Of a stretch of 64,000 bases of DNA, positions 27,286 through 35,683 are shown piece by piece; position 1 is the stretch's first letter; each line of letters opens with the position of its first letter. The stretch comes from Dictyobacter kobayashii (lineage in GTDB: Bacteria > Chloroflexota > Ktedonobacteria > Ktedonobacterales > Ktedonobacteraceae). The DNA lies in the NCBI RefSeq assembly GCF_003967555.1, contig NZ_BIFS01000002.1:1550001-1614000 (forward strand), in the 5' to 3' direction. Made by a program: the position numbers and the translations under genes. A model generated the notes under the pieces. That model saw nothing but the letters and a program-made list of their open reading frames with translations. It was not told where the DNA came from and made no database searches.

Positions 27286-28572
27286 TTATATTCCACGCAA
27301 TGATGTTCCGGGCCACGCAGCTAATGGCAGATGGGTCTCATTTTCGATCTCCAATAACCGATTATACTTGGCCAGACGCTCGCCATGAGTAATCGAACCA
27401 ATTTTTATCTGATCGCCAGCCCAACCTACCGCCAGATCCGCCAGCCAATCATCTTCAGTCTCGCCACTTCTGGCACTAATTGTAACCCTCCATTGAGCTA
27501 AGCGAGCCAACTGGCAAGCCCGGGCAGCCTCACTAAGGGTGCCGATCTGATTAACTTTTAGCAATAGAGCATTCGCCGCCTGATTAGCAATAGCGCGCTG
27601 GATACGAGCCGGATTTGTACATAAAAAATCATCCCCGAGCACAAGAGCCTGCGGCGAAATACGTGTATATAAAGCCGGCCAATTATCCCAATCATCTTCC
27701 GCCAGCCCATCCTCTATACTCACCAACGGATACCGCCTTAACCAGCTGGCCAGACGCTCTATCAGCGCAGAACTTGTAAGCTGCTCATGATCCAAATTAT
27801 ACACACCATCCTGATAAAAATGACTCGACGCCACATCAATCGCTAGCGCCACATCATGTCCCGCTCGATAACCCGCCAACTCTATCGCTTCCACTGCATC
27901 CGCCAGCATCGTCTCTGTATTCGGAAATGGCGGAGCCAGCCCACCCTCATCAGCCGTCAGGCTACGAGTACCGTACTTTTTCAAGGTAAGTTCAGCCGCA
28001 GACTGATAAACAGCAAAAGTTACAGCCAGCGCCTCATCCATAGTTTGAGCAGAAGCTGGCACAAGCAGAACATCTTGAATATCCACCTGTCCGCCAGCAT
28101 GTTTACCACCACTGAAAAGATTGATCGTCGGCCTGGGTAGCGTACTCAGCTCTAATCCCTGCATAGTGGCGAAATGTTGATAAAGTGGTCGACCCTGTTC
28201 CAAAGCCACCGCGCGCGAAAAAGCCAGCGAAACAGCCAGAATTGCATTTGCTCCCAGCCGAGATTTATTCGTAGTCGCATCCAGAGCAAGCAAAAGCGCA
28301 TCAAGTTCATGCTGATCATCGATCGAGCGATCTACCAGCGCGGCATTGATTTCACTATTGATATTAGCCACAGCCTTACGGCAACCAAATCCTCGATAGC
28401 GCGCAGGATCATTATCGCGTAATTCATGAGCCTCAGCAGCCCCGGTTGAAGCACCTGATGGAACCGAAACAACGCCAACCGCGCCACTATTTAAAGTACA
28501 GCGCGCCTTCACCGTTGGACGCCCTCGGCTATCGAGAATTTCCCAGGCACTAAGCTGTTTAATTATCGTCAT
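27286..28572 (-). CDS. Enolase paralogue with altered active site
   Basis: 428 residues, full enolase length and architecture: GASTG loop, HAGG, DEGG, SIEDGLAEDDW and KVNQIGTLSEA. The metal-binding Asp/Glu residues and the general-base lysine are kept. However, the SHRSGE motif is SARSGE, so the histidine that binds substrate in glycolytic enolases is alanine (about residue 367), and the usual SxxRSDR segment after the second lysine (KIGS) is ITHGER. It is therefore unlikely to be the housekeeping enolase (2-phosphoglycerate to PEP) and may act on another phosphorylated hydroxy-acid. The start overlaps the end of the upstream kinase gene by 14 bp, implying coupled translation and a joint pathway. 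Confidence 0.82.
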   Translation of the reverse strand: MTIIKQLSAWEILDSRGRPTVKARCTLNSGAVGVVSVPSGASTGAAEAHELRDNDPARYRGFGCRKAVANINSEINAALVDRSIDDQHELDALLLALDATTNKSRLGANAILAVSLAFSRAVALEQGRPLYQHFATMQGLELSTLPRPTINLFSGGKHAGGQVDIQDVLLVPASAQTMDEALAVTFAVYQSAAELTLKKYGTRSLTADEGGLAPPFPNTETMLADAVEAIELAGYRAGHDVALAIDVASSHFYQDGVYNLDHEQLTSSALIERLASWLRRYPLVSIEDGLAEDDWDNWPALYTRISPQALVLGDDFLCTNPARIQRAIANQAANALLLKVNQIGTLSEAARACQLARLAQWRVTISARSGETEDDWLADLAVGWAGDQIKIGSITHGERLAKYNRLLEIENETHLPLAAWPGTSLRGI

Positions 28573-29608
28573 TGTGATTAATCCTCTCTATAAATTGAGA
28601 AATAAGTTCGGGAATAGTAGCCGGGTAAGTATCAATAAAACTCAAAATAACCTGACATTGATGTTGCCGCTCCGCTGAAGAAAAATATTCCAACAAAGAA
28701 CGCCCCGCCACACGAGCCAGCATACAGGCCAATGTATGGCGCACTGCTCGCTCTTCCATACGCGCAAACCAGGGAACATCTCCTAAGGAGTTCTTATAGT
28801 TTTGCCAATAAATAGAGGCGGCCTGCGCAAACTCCTGACGCTGTTCTGTAAGATGATGAGCTTTGCTCAACAGGTGGGTGAGTGAAAAGCCAATATCGAA
28901 GGCAGGATCACCATAATGAATGACTTCATGATCCAATAAAATAAGTTGATCGGCATAAATCAAAACATTTTTGGGACTGTAATCACCATGGACCAGGGTC
29001 AGTTGATTGGCACGAGTTGCCTGGACCAACGTATCAATGAAGGTGGCAGCCTCTGGTACCTGTGAGGCGGTATAAAGATAATAAGGTTCAATGCGCAAAG
29101 ATTCGAAAAAGGAAGTATCAGCGAACACACGTGCCACTTCCTCGCGCTGCTCATAGGCATTACGATGGATACTGCCCAGCAAATGACCAAACTGGGCAAC
29201 ATGCCGGTCTTGTACCTGGCCAGCTAATAAAAGAGTTTTCCAATTAATATGAGGTTGGGGAACAGCCTGCATAGCCAGTAAATGTTGGGTATGATCCTCA
29301 AAAATAAAAGGCGTGATCGTACCAGCGGGAGCCAGCCGTGAAAGCCAGCGAATGCCGAGGGCTTCACGATGAATACGCTCAGGACTACTAAACCAATCAG
29401 TAGCCACACGCAATTTCGAGAGAGCCTGCTTGACGACCCAGCTCTCTCCAGCAGAACGTTGTACAAGCACCGTCCGATTAGAAATACCGCCAGCCAGCAC
29501 CTGGATTATAGGATCCTCATCGGGTCCAATGCGATTATGCTGCTGCAAATAGTTTTTGAGCATAGCTGGCTGTTCAATATCCAGAGCCACATTGGTATCT
29601 TCCTGCAT
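28559..29608 (-). CDS. APH/choline-kinase-type small-molecule phosphotransferase
   Basis: 349 residues from ATG 29608, which has AGGAGG at ideal spacing; the frame is open further upstream but without a site. The kinase-like fold of the APH family shows LVHGDYSPKNVLIY (catalytic D and N) and LLDHEVIHYGDPAFDIGFSL (metal site). The N-lobe lysine is probably that in WVVKQAL. The 'DHE...GDPAFD' pattern recalls methylthioribose kinase and homologues. Substrate unknown. It is the first gene of a two-gene unit with the enolase paralogue, so a kinase-then-dehydration sequence on one metabolite is plausible. Confidence 0.82.
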   Translation of the reverse strand: MQEDTNVALDIEQPAMLKNYLQQHNRIGPDEDPIIQVLAGGISNRTVLVQRSAGESWVVKQALSKLRVATDWFSSPERIHREALGIRWLSRLAPAGTITPFIFEDHTQHLLAMQAVPQPHINWKTLLLAGQVQDRHVAQFGHLLGSIHRNAYEQREEVARVFADTSFFESLRIEPYYLYTASQVPEAATFIDTLVQATRANQLTLVHGDYSPKNVLIYADQLILLDHEVIHYGDPAFDIGFSLTHLLSKAHHLTEQRQEFAQAASIYWQNYKNSLGDVPWFARMEERAVRHTLACMLARVAGRSLLEYFSSAERQHQCQVILSFIDTYPATIPELISQFIERINHNDDN

Positions 29609-29713
29609 CGATGCCCTCCTTGCAGTAAGCTTTGATTGGTAGGTGAATAACAAGATAAGATGTATTGAGCGCAGGACAAGCGAGGTAAAAGCTGTATTGC
29701 CTATAGTCTGAAA

Positions 29714-29772
29714 AGACCATTCACATCGCTTTCTAGAGTGAGCATCCACCCTGGAAGCGATGTGAATGGTCT
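29714..29772. terminator. 18-bp stem between operons
   Basis: AGACCATTCACATCGCTT and its exact complement with a 23-nt loop. It lies just after the stop of the dehydratase gene at 29777 and upstream of the kinase, so it ends the sugar-acid operon. Confidence 0.65.
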
Positions 29773-29776
29773 ACAA

Positions 29777-30964
29777 TCAGCCATTTTTCTGTGTTATGTT
29801 TTGCTCAGCCTGACGATACTGCCAATCATGTTTGAAAAGATCAAAGAAGACATCCTTACGCGGATGTTCAACAATGAAATCCTCATTCAGCTTGATGCCC
29901 AGTCCCGGACCCTGAGGAAGAGGGAAACAACCATCAACAGGATCAACCTCAGGCATTCCTGTCACAACATCTTTGACCCAGGCATCAGCAAAATCATTAA
30001 AGTGCTCCTGAATTTTAAAATTGGGAGTGCTGGCAGCTAAATGTAAAGCGGCAGCCGTCCCGACAGGTCCGCACACATTATGGGGAGCGATAAGCATATA
30101 ATAAGCATCGGCCCAGGCCGCAATTTTCTTCGTAGCGAGAAGTCCGCCCGAATGGGTAATATCGGCCTGAATAATGTCTGCCGCCTGCAATTCAAACAAT
30201 TCACGGAACTCATAAGGCGTATGCAAGCGCTCACCAGTAGCAATAGGGATACCAAGCGGACTCACCGCATCGCTAACCTTCTTTAGAACCGCCAGATTCT
30301 CAGGAGGGACAGGTTCTTCAAACCAGCCTGGATTAAAAGGAGCTAATTCACGGATCAGCGCCGTTGCCGTTGAAGCACTAAAGCGCCCATGCATCTCTAC
30401 AAAAATATCCACCTCATCTCCAACCGCCGCACGCACCGCTTCAATCAGCGAGATGGCCTGCTGTTTTTCAGCACGACTTAATTCATAAAAACCAGCCCCA
30501 AACGGATCTACCTTAAGTGCACGATAGCCGCGTGCCACCACCCTTTTTGCCGCAGCATGAAATTCCTCAGGAGAGCGCTCCACCGTATACCATCCGTTGG
30601 CATAGGCCGGAATACGTTCGCGTACTTCTCCGCCCAGCAATTGATAGATTGGAACATTGAGCGCCTGGCCCATAATATCCCAACACGCAATCTCAATCGT
30701 AGCGATCGCTGACATCATAATTTCGCTGGCCCGCGCAAAATCGCGCCGAAACATACGTTGGGTGAGATCCTCGATCTTGAATGGGTCCGAGCCTAAAATA
30801 TGGTGTTGGGTCGCCTCTTTAAGGTAGCCCAGCAGCGACTCTGTATGATTAACCATCCGGACCTCACCGACACCGCTCAGTCCCTCATCCGTCTCAACAA
30901 CCACATAGGTCAGATTACGCCATGGTGTACCAAGGACAAGCGGGCGCACTGCACTAATCTTCAT
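29777..30964 (-). CDS. Mandelate racemase/muconate lactonizing enzyme family dehydratase
   Basis: 395 residues, ATG 30964 after GGAAG. Enolase-superfamily layout: N-terminal capping domain, then a TIM barrel with metal ligands E in FVEMHGRF, E in WFEEPVPPE and E in ATGERLHT, and the catalytic histidine in IAPHNVCGP. The barrel base region reads ALKVDPFG, which resembles galactonate/gluconate-type acid-sugar dehydratases rather than true muconate enzymes. It would remove water from an aldonic acid to give a 2-keto-3-deoxy acid. Genes for a dehydrogenase and an FAH hydrolase lie directly upstream in the same direction. Confidence 0.87.
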   Translation of the reverse strand: MKISAVRPLVLGTPWRNLTYVVVETDEGLSGVGEVRMVNHTESLLGYLKEATQHHILGSDPFKIEDLTQRMFRRDFARASEIMMSAIATIEIACWDIMGQALNVPIYQLLGGEVRERIPAYANGWYTVERSPEEFHAAAKRVVARGYRALKVDPFGAGFYELSRAEKQQAISLIEAVRAAVGDEVDIFVEMHGRFSASTATALIRELAPFNPGWFEEPVPPENLAVLKKVSDAVSPLGIPIATGERLHTPYEFRELFELQAADIIQADITHSGGLLATKKIAAWADAYYMLIAPHNVCGPVGTAAALHLAASTPNFKIQEHFNDFADAWVKDVVTGMPEVDPVDGCFPLPQGPGLGIKLNEDFIVEHPRKDVFFDLFKHDWQYRQAEQNITQKNG

Positions 30965-30988
30965 CACAGCTTCCTTTCTAGTGTATGT

Positions 30989-32038
30989 TTATCCTACCTT
31001 GAGGATAATCTTGGTAGCCGCCACACTACCCGCGACCAATTCGGCAAATGCATTGGCACCCTCTGACAAAGGGCGTTCCTCCAACCACTCCTCTTCCGCC
31101 TGGAGCAGTCCCTGCCGCAGATAATCAAAAGCACGATCAAAATCAACAGGTGTATAGCTAAAGCTGCCACTGATCGTTATCTCTTGCCGGACAAGGTAAT
31201 TGGCTTCCAAAGGAGAAGACTCATGATGGAGCCCAATAAAGACCACCTGGCCACCAGGGACCACCGCCTGGACCGCCTGGGAACGGGTAATATTCAAGCC
31301 CACGGCGTCAATTACGGTATCCACACCGCCAGGGAAGAGTTGCTGGATAGTAGCGACCACATCTTGCTCACCGACATTGATGGTTGCCTGAGCACCCCAA
31401 CGCCTGGCAATTTCCAGACGTGAAGGAGACATATCACTGATCACAACCTGTTGAATACCTTGCGCTTTAGCGGCAGCCAAACAGAAAAGACCAATAGGGC
31501 CAGCGCCCAGAATTAATAAACTCTGCTCAGGTTGAACATGGGCCAGGGAAACCGCGCGGACAGAACAGGCCAATGGCTCGGTCAGGGCGGCCATTGAGGT
31601 GGACATAGTATCTGGCAAAGGATAACAGAGATGAGCAGGGACAGCTACATAACCAGCGAAAGCACCAGGTCGATGAATACCAATAATCTGCCTGCTGCGA
31701 CAGAGATTGGGCCGATTGGCCCGGCAACGATCACAATGGCCACAGGTAATCAAAGGATTAAAGGTAACGCGTGTCCCTACCTGTGCCGAAGCACCATTGT
31801 GGAAGGCACCTTCATTCACCTGTACCACCTGCCCGGCGGCCTCATGTCCCATAACCAGAGGTGGTTTACGCAGACTATTTTCACCCAGATAACCGCTTAA
31901 CTCTGAACCACAGATACCAGCCGCAGCCACCTTGATCAACACCTCACCAGCCTGGGGTTCAGGTATCTGGGCTGAGCGCATCTCCATCATCCGTGGTCCA
32001 AGCCAGGTCAACGTTTCCATATATTGCGTATTGCTCAT
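30989..32038 (-). CDS. Zinc-dependent alcohol dehydrogenase (MDR family)
   Basis: 349 residues; ATG 32038 fits the AAAGG site better than the ATG at 32047. Catalytic zinc ligands are C in GICGSE and H/E in GHEAAG. The structural zinc loop is CGHCDRCRANRPNLC and the Rossmann motif is LGAGPIGLF. It is similar in type to threonine/sorbitol/galactitol-phosphate dehydrogenases. In this operon it most likely oxidises a hydroxyl of the 2-keto-3-deoxy acid made by the dehydratase. There is a 25-bp gap to the dehydratase. Confidence 0.87.
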   Translation of the reverse strand: MSNTQYMETLTWLGPRMMEMRSAQIPEPQAGEVLIKVAAAGICGSELSGYLGENSLRKPPLVMGHEAAGQVVQVNEGAFHNGASAQVGTRVTFNPLITCGHCDRCRANRPNLCRSRQIIGIHRPGAFAGYVAVPAHLCYPLPDTMSTSMAALTEPLACSVRAVSLAHVQPEQSLLILGAGPIGLFCLAAAKAQGIQQVVISDMSPSRLEIARRWGAQATINVGEQDVVATIQQLFPGGVDTVIDAVGLNITRSQAVQAVVPGGQVVFIGLHHESSPLEANYLVRQEITISGSFSYTPVDFDRAFDYLRQGLLQAEEEWLEERPLSEGANAFAELVAGSVAATKIILKVG

Positions 32039-32092
32039 CAAGCTCATCCTTTCAGTCGATACTGCTATATATGTGTCTAAAACATGCAGATG

Positions 32093-32983
32093 TTAACGCA
32101 AAACATTAGTCAATCTACCCAGATTACCCACCTCAATAGTTACCTCATCACCAGCTTTCAGCCACGAATATTCAGGATGGCCCGAAATCACACCTTCTGG
32201 CGTACCAGTGACAATCGTATCTCCAGGTTCTAAAGTAATGTATTGGCTAAGATAGCTAATGATATAAGGAACCGAGAAAATCATATCCGCAGTACTAGAA
32301 TCCTGGCGTTTCTCCCCATTCAGCCAGAGCTGGATACTGAGTTTTTGCGGATCACCCACTTCATCCGCGGTTACCAGGTAAGGGCCAATAGGCAAAAACT
32401 TATCGACAGTTTTCCCCAGCATCCACTGAGAGGTACGAAACTGTAGATCACGCGCACTCAAATCGTGTCCATTGCAATAGCCAAGCACATAATCCAGGGC
32501 TTGCTGCTCTGAAACGGCGTGGGCGCGCCGTCCAATCACCAGCGCCAGTTCAGCCTCATAATCATATTGAGTAGCGTTAGAAGGGAGTGGAATCTCCTCC
32601 CCAGAACCAGCCAATGTATTGGCATATTTAGGAAATAACACAGGAGACTCAGGCACAGGCATATTTGACTCAGCAGCATGGCGCCGATAGTTTAAGCCCA
32701 CACAGATGATCTTGCCATAACGCGAAGCGCTAGGACCATATTGAATATGCTCTTCAGCCAGCAGCCAATCACCATTTTTTCCCTGAGCCGCTGCTTCCAA
32801 CTGGCGTAAACCCTGTAAATCGACTGCTTCCCCGCTACAAAGTTCCTCAAAAGTAACGGGAATTTGCTGATTATCCAGGGAAGTACCCAATGCCGCCCGG
32901 GCCGCCTCCACATCGATAATGCCCCGGTCGGTCCTGATACCCAGCTTTAAACCTGCAGGTGAATGAAAGGTTAACAGACGCAT
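32093..32983 (-). CDS. Fumarylacetoacetate hydrolase (FAH) family protein
   Basis: 296 residues from ATG 32983 with GGAG upstream. The FAH domain covers about residues 85-296: the characteristic CVGLNYRRHAAE, metal ligands in DYEAELALVIG (E, E), GHDLSARDLQ and GKTVDKFLPIGP, and TGTPEGV. Members hydrolyse diketo-acids; 2,4-diketo-3-deoxy-L-rhamnonate hydrolases have this form. With the dehydratase and dehydrogenase it makes a complete non-phosphorylated acid-sugar route (dehydrate, oxidise, cleave). The exact sugar is not determined. Confidence 0.86.
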   Translation of the reverse strand: MRLLTFHSPAGLKLGIRTDRGIIDVEAARAALGTSLDNQQIPVTFEELCSGEAVDLQGLRQLEAAAQGKNGDWLLAEEHIQYGPSASRYGKIICVGLNYRRHAAESNMPVPESPVLFPKYANTLAGSGEEIPLPSNATQYDYEAELALVIGRRAHAVSEQQALDYVLGYCNGHDLSARDLQFRTSQWMLGKTVDKFLPIGPYLVTADEVGDPQKLSIQLWLNGEKRQDSSTADMIFSVPYIISYLSQYITLEPGDTIVTGTPEGVISGHPEYSWLKAGDEVTIEVGNLGRLTNVLR

Positions 32984-33057
32984 GAATAACATCTCCTTTT
33001 TAACGACTAAGAGTTACACAGTGAGCCAGGGTAACAACATTGGCCGAACATGTCAGC

Positions 33058-33756
33058 TCAATGTTGTTCCTCAATGAGGCGCTGCTCAATATGTTCGAGG
33101 TGAGTAAGCATCGCGCTCTGGGCCGCCAGAGGATCATGAGCTTTTAAGGCGGAAATGATCGCCTGGTGATCCTGAATAGTCTGAGCAAAGACACCCGGCA
33201 AGGTCGAAGTACGCTGACGGCTGGCCCGCCCAAGGCTACGGATACTGACCATAAAGCGCTTTAGCAGAGGATTGCGCGCTGCCTGCACGATAATCTCATG
33301 CAGATCCAGGTCGGCCTGAAGATATGTTTCTGGATCGCCAGGGCCGACCTTTGAGCGCTCAATGCAGGCCTCAAGCTGCGTAATTTCATCCTCAGTAATA
33401 TTTTGTGCCGCCAGAGCGCAGATACCAGGCTCCAGAATTTTTCTGGTCTCAAAGAGCTGTAAATAGGTAGAGTCATCTAAAGAAAAGACGAAATCGAGAT
33501 GCTCAACCAGAGTAGCAGGCTCCAGAGAAGTAACGTAAGCGCCCGATCCATGACGTAACTCAATAACATGCATAATTGATAGTGTACGTAATGCCTCGCG
33601 GAGTGAAGGGCGGCTTACCTGCATCATCATAGCCAATTCCCTCTCGGGCGGCAGTTTATCGCCTGGTCGCAGCTTCTTTTCTTGAATCATCGCTAAAAGA
33701 TGACTAACAATATCTTCTGCTACAGCAGACTTTGGAATAACTTGAAATGATGACAT
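33058..33756 (-). CDS. FadR/GntR-family transcriptional regulator
   Basis: 232 residues. The N-terminal winged HTH (RPGDKLPPERELAMMMQVSRPSLREALRTL) is followed by an FCD domain with metal-binding positions in DLDLHEII, DHQAI and HLEHIE. FCD regulators usually sense organic or sugar acids. It is first in the direction of the sugar-acid operon and most likely represses it until the substrate or an intermediate appears. An inverted repeat just upstream (33788-33816) is the likely operator. Confidence 0.9.
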   Translation of the reverse strand: MSSFQVIPKSAVAEDIVSHLLAMIQEKKLRPGDKLPPERELAMMMQVSRPSLREALRTLSIMHVIELRHGSGAYVTSLEPATLVEHLDFVFSLDDSTYLQLFETRKILEPGICALAAQNITEDEITQLEACIERSKVGPGDPETYLQADLDLHEIIVQAARNPLLKRFMVSIRSLGRASRQRTSTLPGVFAQTIQDHQAIISALKAHDPLAAQSAMLTHLEHIEQRLIEEQH

Positions 33757-33787
33757 CGCGTATCCTATCCATCAGAACGGCTAAAAT

Positions 33788-33816
33788 TGGTAAGATGACT
33801 TGTCCAAAACTTACCA
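33788..33816 (-). promoter_or_regulatory. Operator-like inverted repeat of the FadR-type regulator
   Basis: TGGTAAG and CTTACCA separated by 15 bp, 32 bp upstream of the regulator start. Confidence 0.5.
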
Positions 33817-33890
33817 CGAGAAAAACTTATTGTCAAGTAATGAGGAGGCAAAAGAAAAGGAAAGCAGGAGGGCAAGCAGCCCTCCTGAGC

Positions 33891-34601
33891 TTAAAGAGTG
33901 GTGATGCGAATGGTTCCGAGGCGTAAAATGACCTCACTGCAGGTTAGATGGATGGGACCGTTTGAAAGTGTATTAGTTTTTGTGCTGATAGCGTTACTAA
34001 TAGATTGGCCATCAATAAAAAGGCTCACCTCAGCCCCCATTATCTCAATGCGAAAGGTATGCCACTGGGTACCTGGCTCATAATCCGAGGGATCAAAACT
34101 ACCCCGTTCCATGGAGCCAAATGGGTCAATATAGGCCTGAACGTGTGGATGGCTACCGTGGGGGCGCATACTTGTTGACAATAGCTCAAGGATACCAGCC
34201 CGATAGCCATCTTTGCCGGGTTGTCTGTCGGCACCAATGATTACATTTCCACCATCGGCCGCCACATGTACAATTTGTAGCGGCACCTCAATGGCATAAT
34301 TGGAGATAGCTGGTTGATAGGGGATCGTTAGAGACAAATTATTTAGCGGCTCGGTCTGTAGATTTTTACCCAATAATTTCCAACCAGGAGATGCTTGCCA
34401 ATGGTCCAGGCCAAGCGACCAGTTAGACGCATAAAGCAGTGTATTTGAAGGTTCAGGCGTAGTAGCGGGTGTGAGAGACAGCTGATCTGGTTTGATGACA
34501 CTTGTACTTCCCGTAGACTCACACGCAGTAAATAGTAAAGGCAGTAAGGTAAGCAGAGATATGCTAATTAGCAGCGTGAGGTATTTTGCAATATAGCGCA
34601 T
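33891..34601 (-). CDS. Lipoprotein with concanavalin/laminin-G-like domain
   Basis: 236 residues. The signal peptide ends in a lipobox (LFTAC, Cys at about residue 27), then comes a Ser/Thr/Pro linker. From residue 55 there is a beta-rich domain (SNWSLGLDHWQASPGWKLLG ... WHTFRIEIMGAEVSLFIDGQ) of the DUF1080/LamG-like type that often binds carbohydrate. It should be exposed on the cell surface. It is the downstream neighbour of the FadR regulator but has its own 5' region; a link to sugar-acid use is possible, not shown. Confidence 0.78.
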   Translation of the reverse strand: MRYIAKYLTLLISISLLTLLPLLFTACESTGSTSVIKPDQLSLTPATTPEPSNTLLYASNWSLGLDHWQASPGWKLLGKNLQTEPLNNLSLTIPYQPAISNYAIEVPLQIVHVAADGGNVIIGADRQPGKDGYRAGILELLSTSMRPHGSHPHVQAYIDPFGSMERGSFDPSDYEPGTQWHTFRIEIMGAEVSLFIDGQSISNAISTKTNTLSNGPIHLTCSEVILRLGTIRITTL

Positions 34602-34994
34602 GAAGACCTACTTTCCTGTGATTGTCTGCTCAGAGACAGACTGAATTGTTCGAAAAACCAGATACATTGCACAGCACAAAAATATTGCAGAAGGCTCCCA
34701 CTATATACGATATGGAACTGATGAACTTCTCATCAAAGATACTGAAAAGGCAATAAACATGAGGATATAAGGAAATGTACCAGAATTGTGATATCCAGAT
34801 TGATATCATATTGGTACAATATGATATAATTTAAAATGTACAAGGGCTTGATATCCTGCTTCGGGAAAGAAGAATTTGTATTAGCTATTAAGTATGTGTA
34901 CTGTTCTCCTGAGCAACCTGGCCACAAGGTTTGGTGGCGTAATATCATGCATGCAAAGCTGCATCCATGAACTGCGATGAGGAGGGATGTTGTT
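34602..34994. other. Intergenic, about 390 bp, AT-rich
   Basis: No gene recognised. It holds divergent promoters, with repeated TGATATC/GATATCA words near 34790-34855 that could be regulatory. GGAGGG at 34981 is the ribosome-binding site for the next gene. Confidence 0.5.
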
Positions 34995-35336
34995 ATGTAT
35001 CTTTACGATAGGCTTCAGATATGTCTTTTGTCCCTGCATAACCGCTATCCAGGACACATTGTGGAGTTTGATGCCAGCATATTTGAGCAGCAAGATTTTT
35101 GTGAGCAATACTGGACCGCTGAAGAAGTGATTGAAATTTTGCAGAACCACGATCCTCATTTGTTACAAGCAATGGCATATATGGTCATTGATGCGCACGA
35201 GAGTAACATCTATTTAGGCGAATACACACAGGGTAAACGCGTTTTGCAGCTTCACTGTCATGGACGTATTCCCAAGCATACCGGTGATCTTACTAATTGG
35301 AAGAAGCAGAGCATCGATATGGCTGTAGATGCTTAG
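34995..35336 (+). CDS. Hypothetical protein, 113 aa
   Basis: Starts MYLYDRLQICLLSLHN from ATG 34995, with GGAGGG 8 nt upstream; an ATG at 34977 is in frame but precedes the site. It is acidic, with no membrane segment and mixed alpha/beta (YWTAEEVIEILQNHDPHLLQ; GEYTQGKRVLQLHCHGRIP). The family is not recognised. It stands alone before a region of long hairpins. Confidence 0.6.
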   Translation: MYLYDRLQICLLSLHNRYPGHIVEFDASIFEQQDFCEQYWTAEEVIEILQNHDPHLLQAMAYMVIDAHESNIYLGEYTQGKRVLQLHCHGRIPKHTGDLTNWKKQSIDMAVDA

Positions 35337-35405
35337 AAAGCGTCAGACTCCCATCATACACGCCTTCTTACGGTATGAGTTCTCGAAGTACGGGAGCTCA
35401 AAGGT

Positions 35406-35466
35406 GTTTTTATGTGTTGGTGCATCGGGTGCGCACCGCGCATCCGATGCACCAACACATAAAAAC
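35406..35466. repeat. Hairpin with 23-bp perfect stem
   Basis: GTTTTTATGTGTTGGTGCAT + CGG and its complement around a 15-nt loop that contains GTGCGCAC. It could be a mobile palindromic element or a terminator. Confidence 0.65.
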
Positions 35467-35554
35467 CAGCGCGGGTGGGCATGCACCCGTCCGTGTGGGT
35501 GCGACCAGGTCCTCATAGCACTGGAAGTCTGATAACTCTGTTACATATCTATTG

Positions 35555-35607
35555 TACAAGCGCAAAAAGAGGAACGTAGTGGCTACGTTCCTCTTTTTGC
35601 GCTTGTA
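35555..35607. terminator. Hairpin with 25-bp perfect stem, 3-nt loop
   Basis: TACAAGCGCAAAAAGAGGAA + CGTAG and its exact complement; the T5 run in the second arm suits termination. Confidence 0.6.
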
Positions 35608-35683
35608 GCATGCTAATCTAATTATACTTGCCTGATTTGCTGCGGCCCGTTATACTGATGGCGCAGATATAATTGACGTTGGG

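Larger units (their letters stand above)
35337..35683. other. Intergenic, about 350 bp with two long hairpins
   Basis: No gene. Contents are the 23-bp hairpin at 35406-35466, GC-rich partial dyads up to 35520, and the 25-bp hairpin at 35555-35607. Confidence 0.6.
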
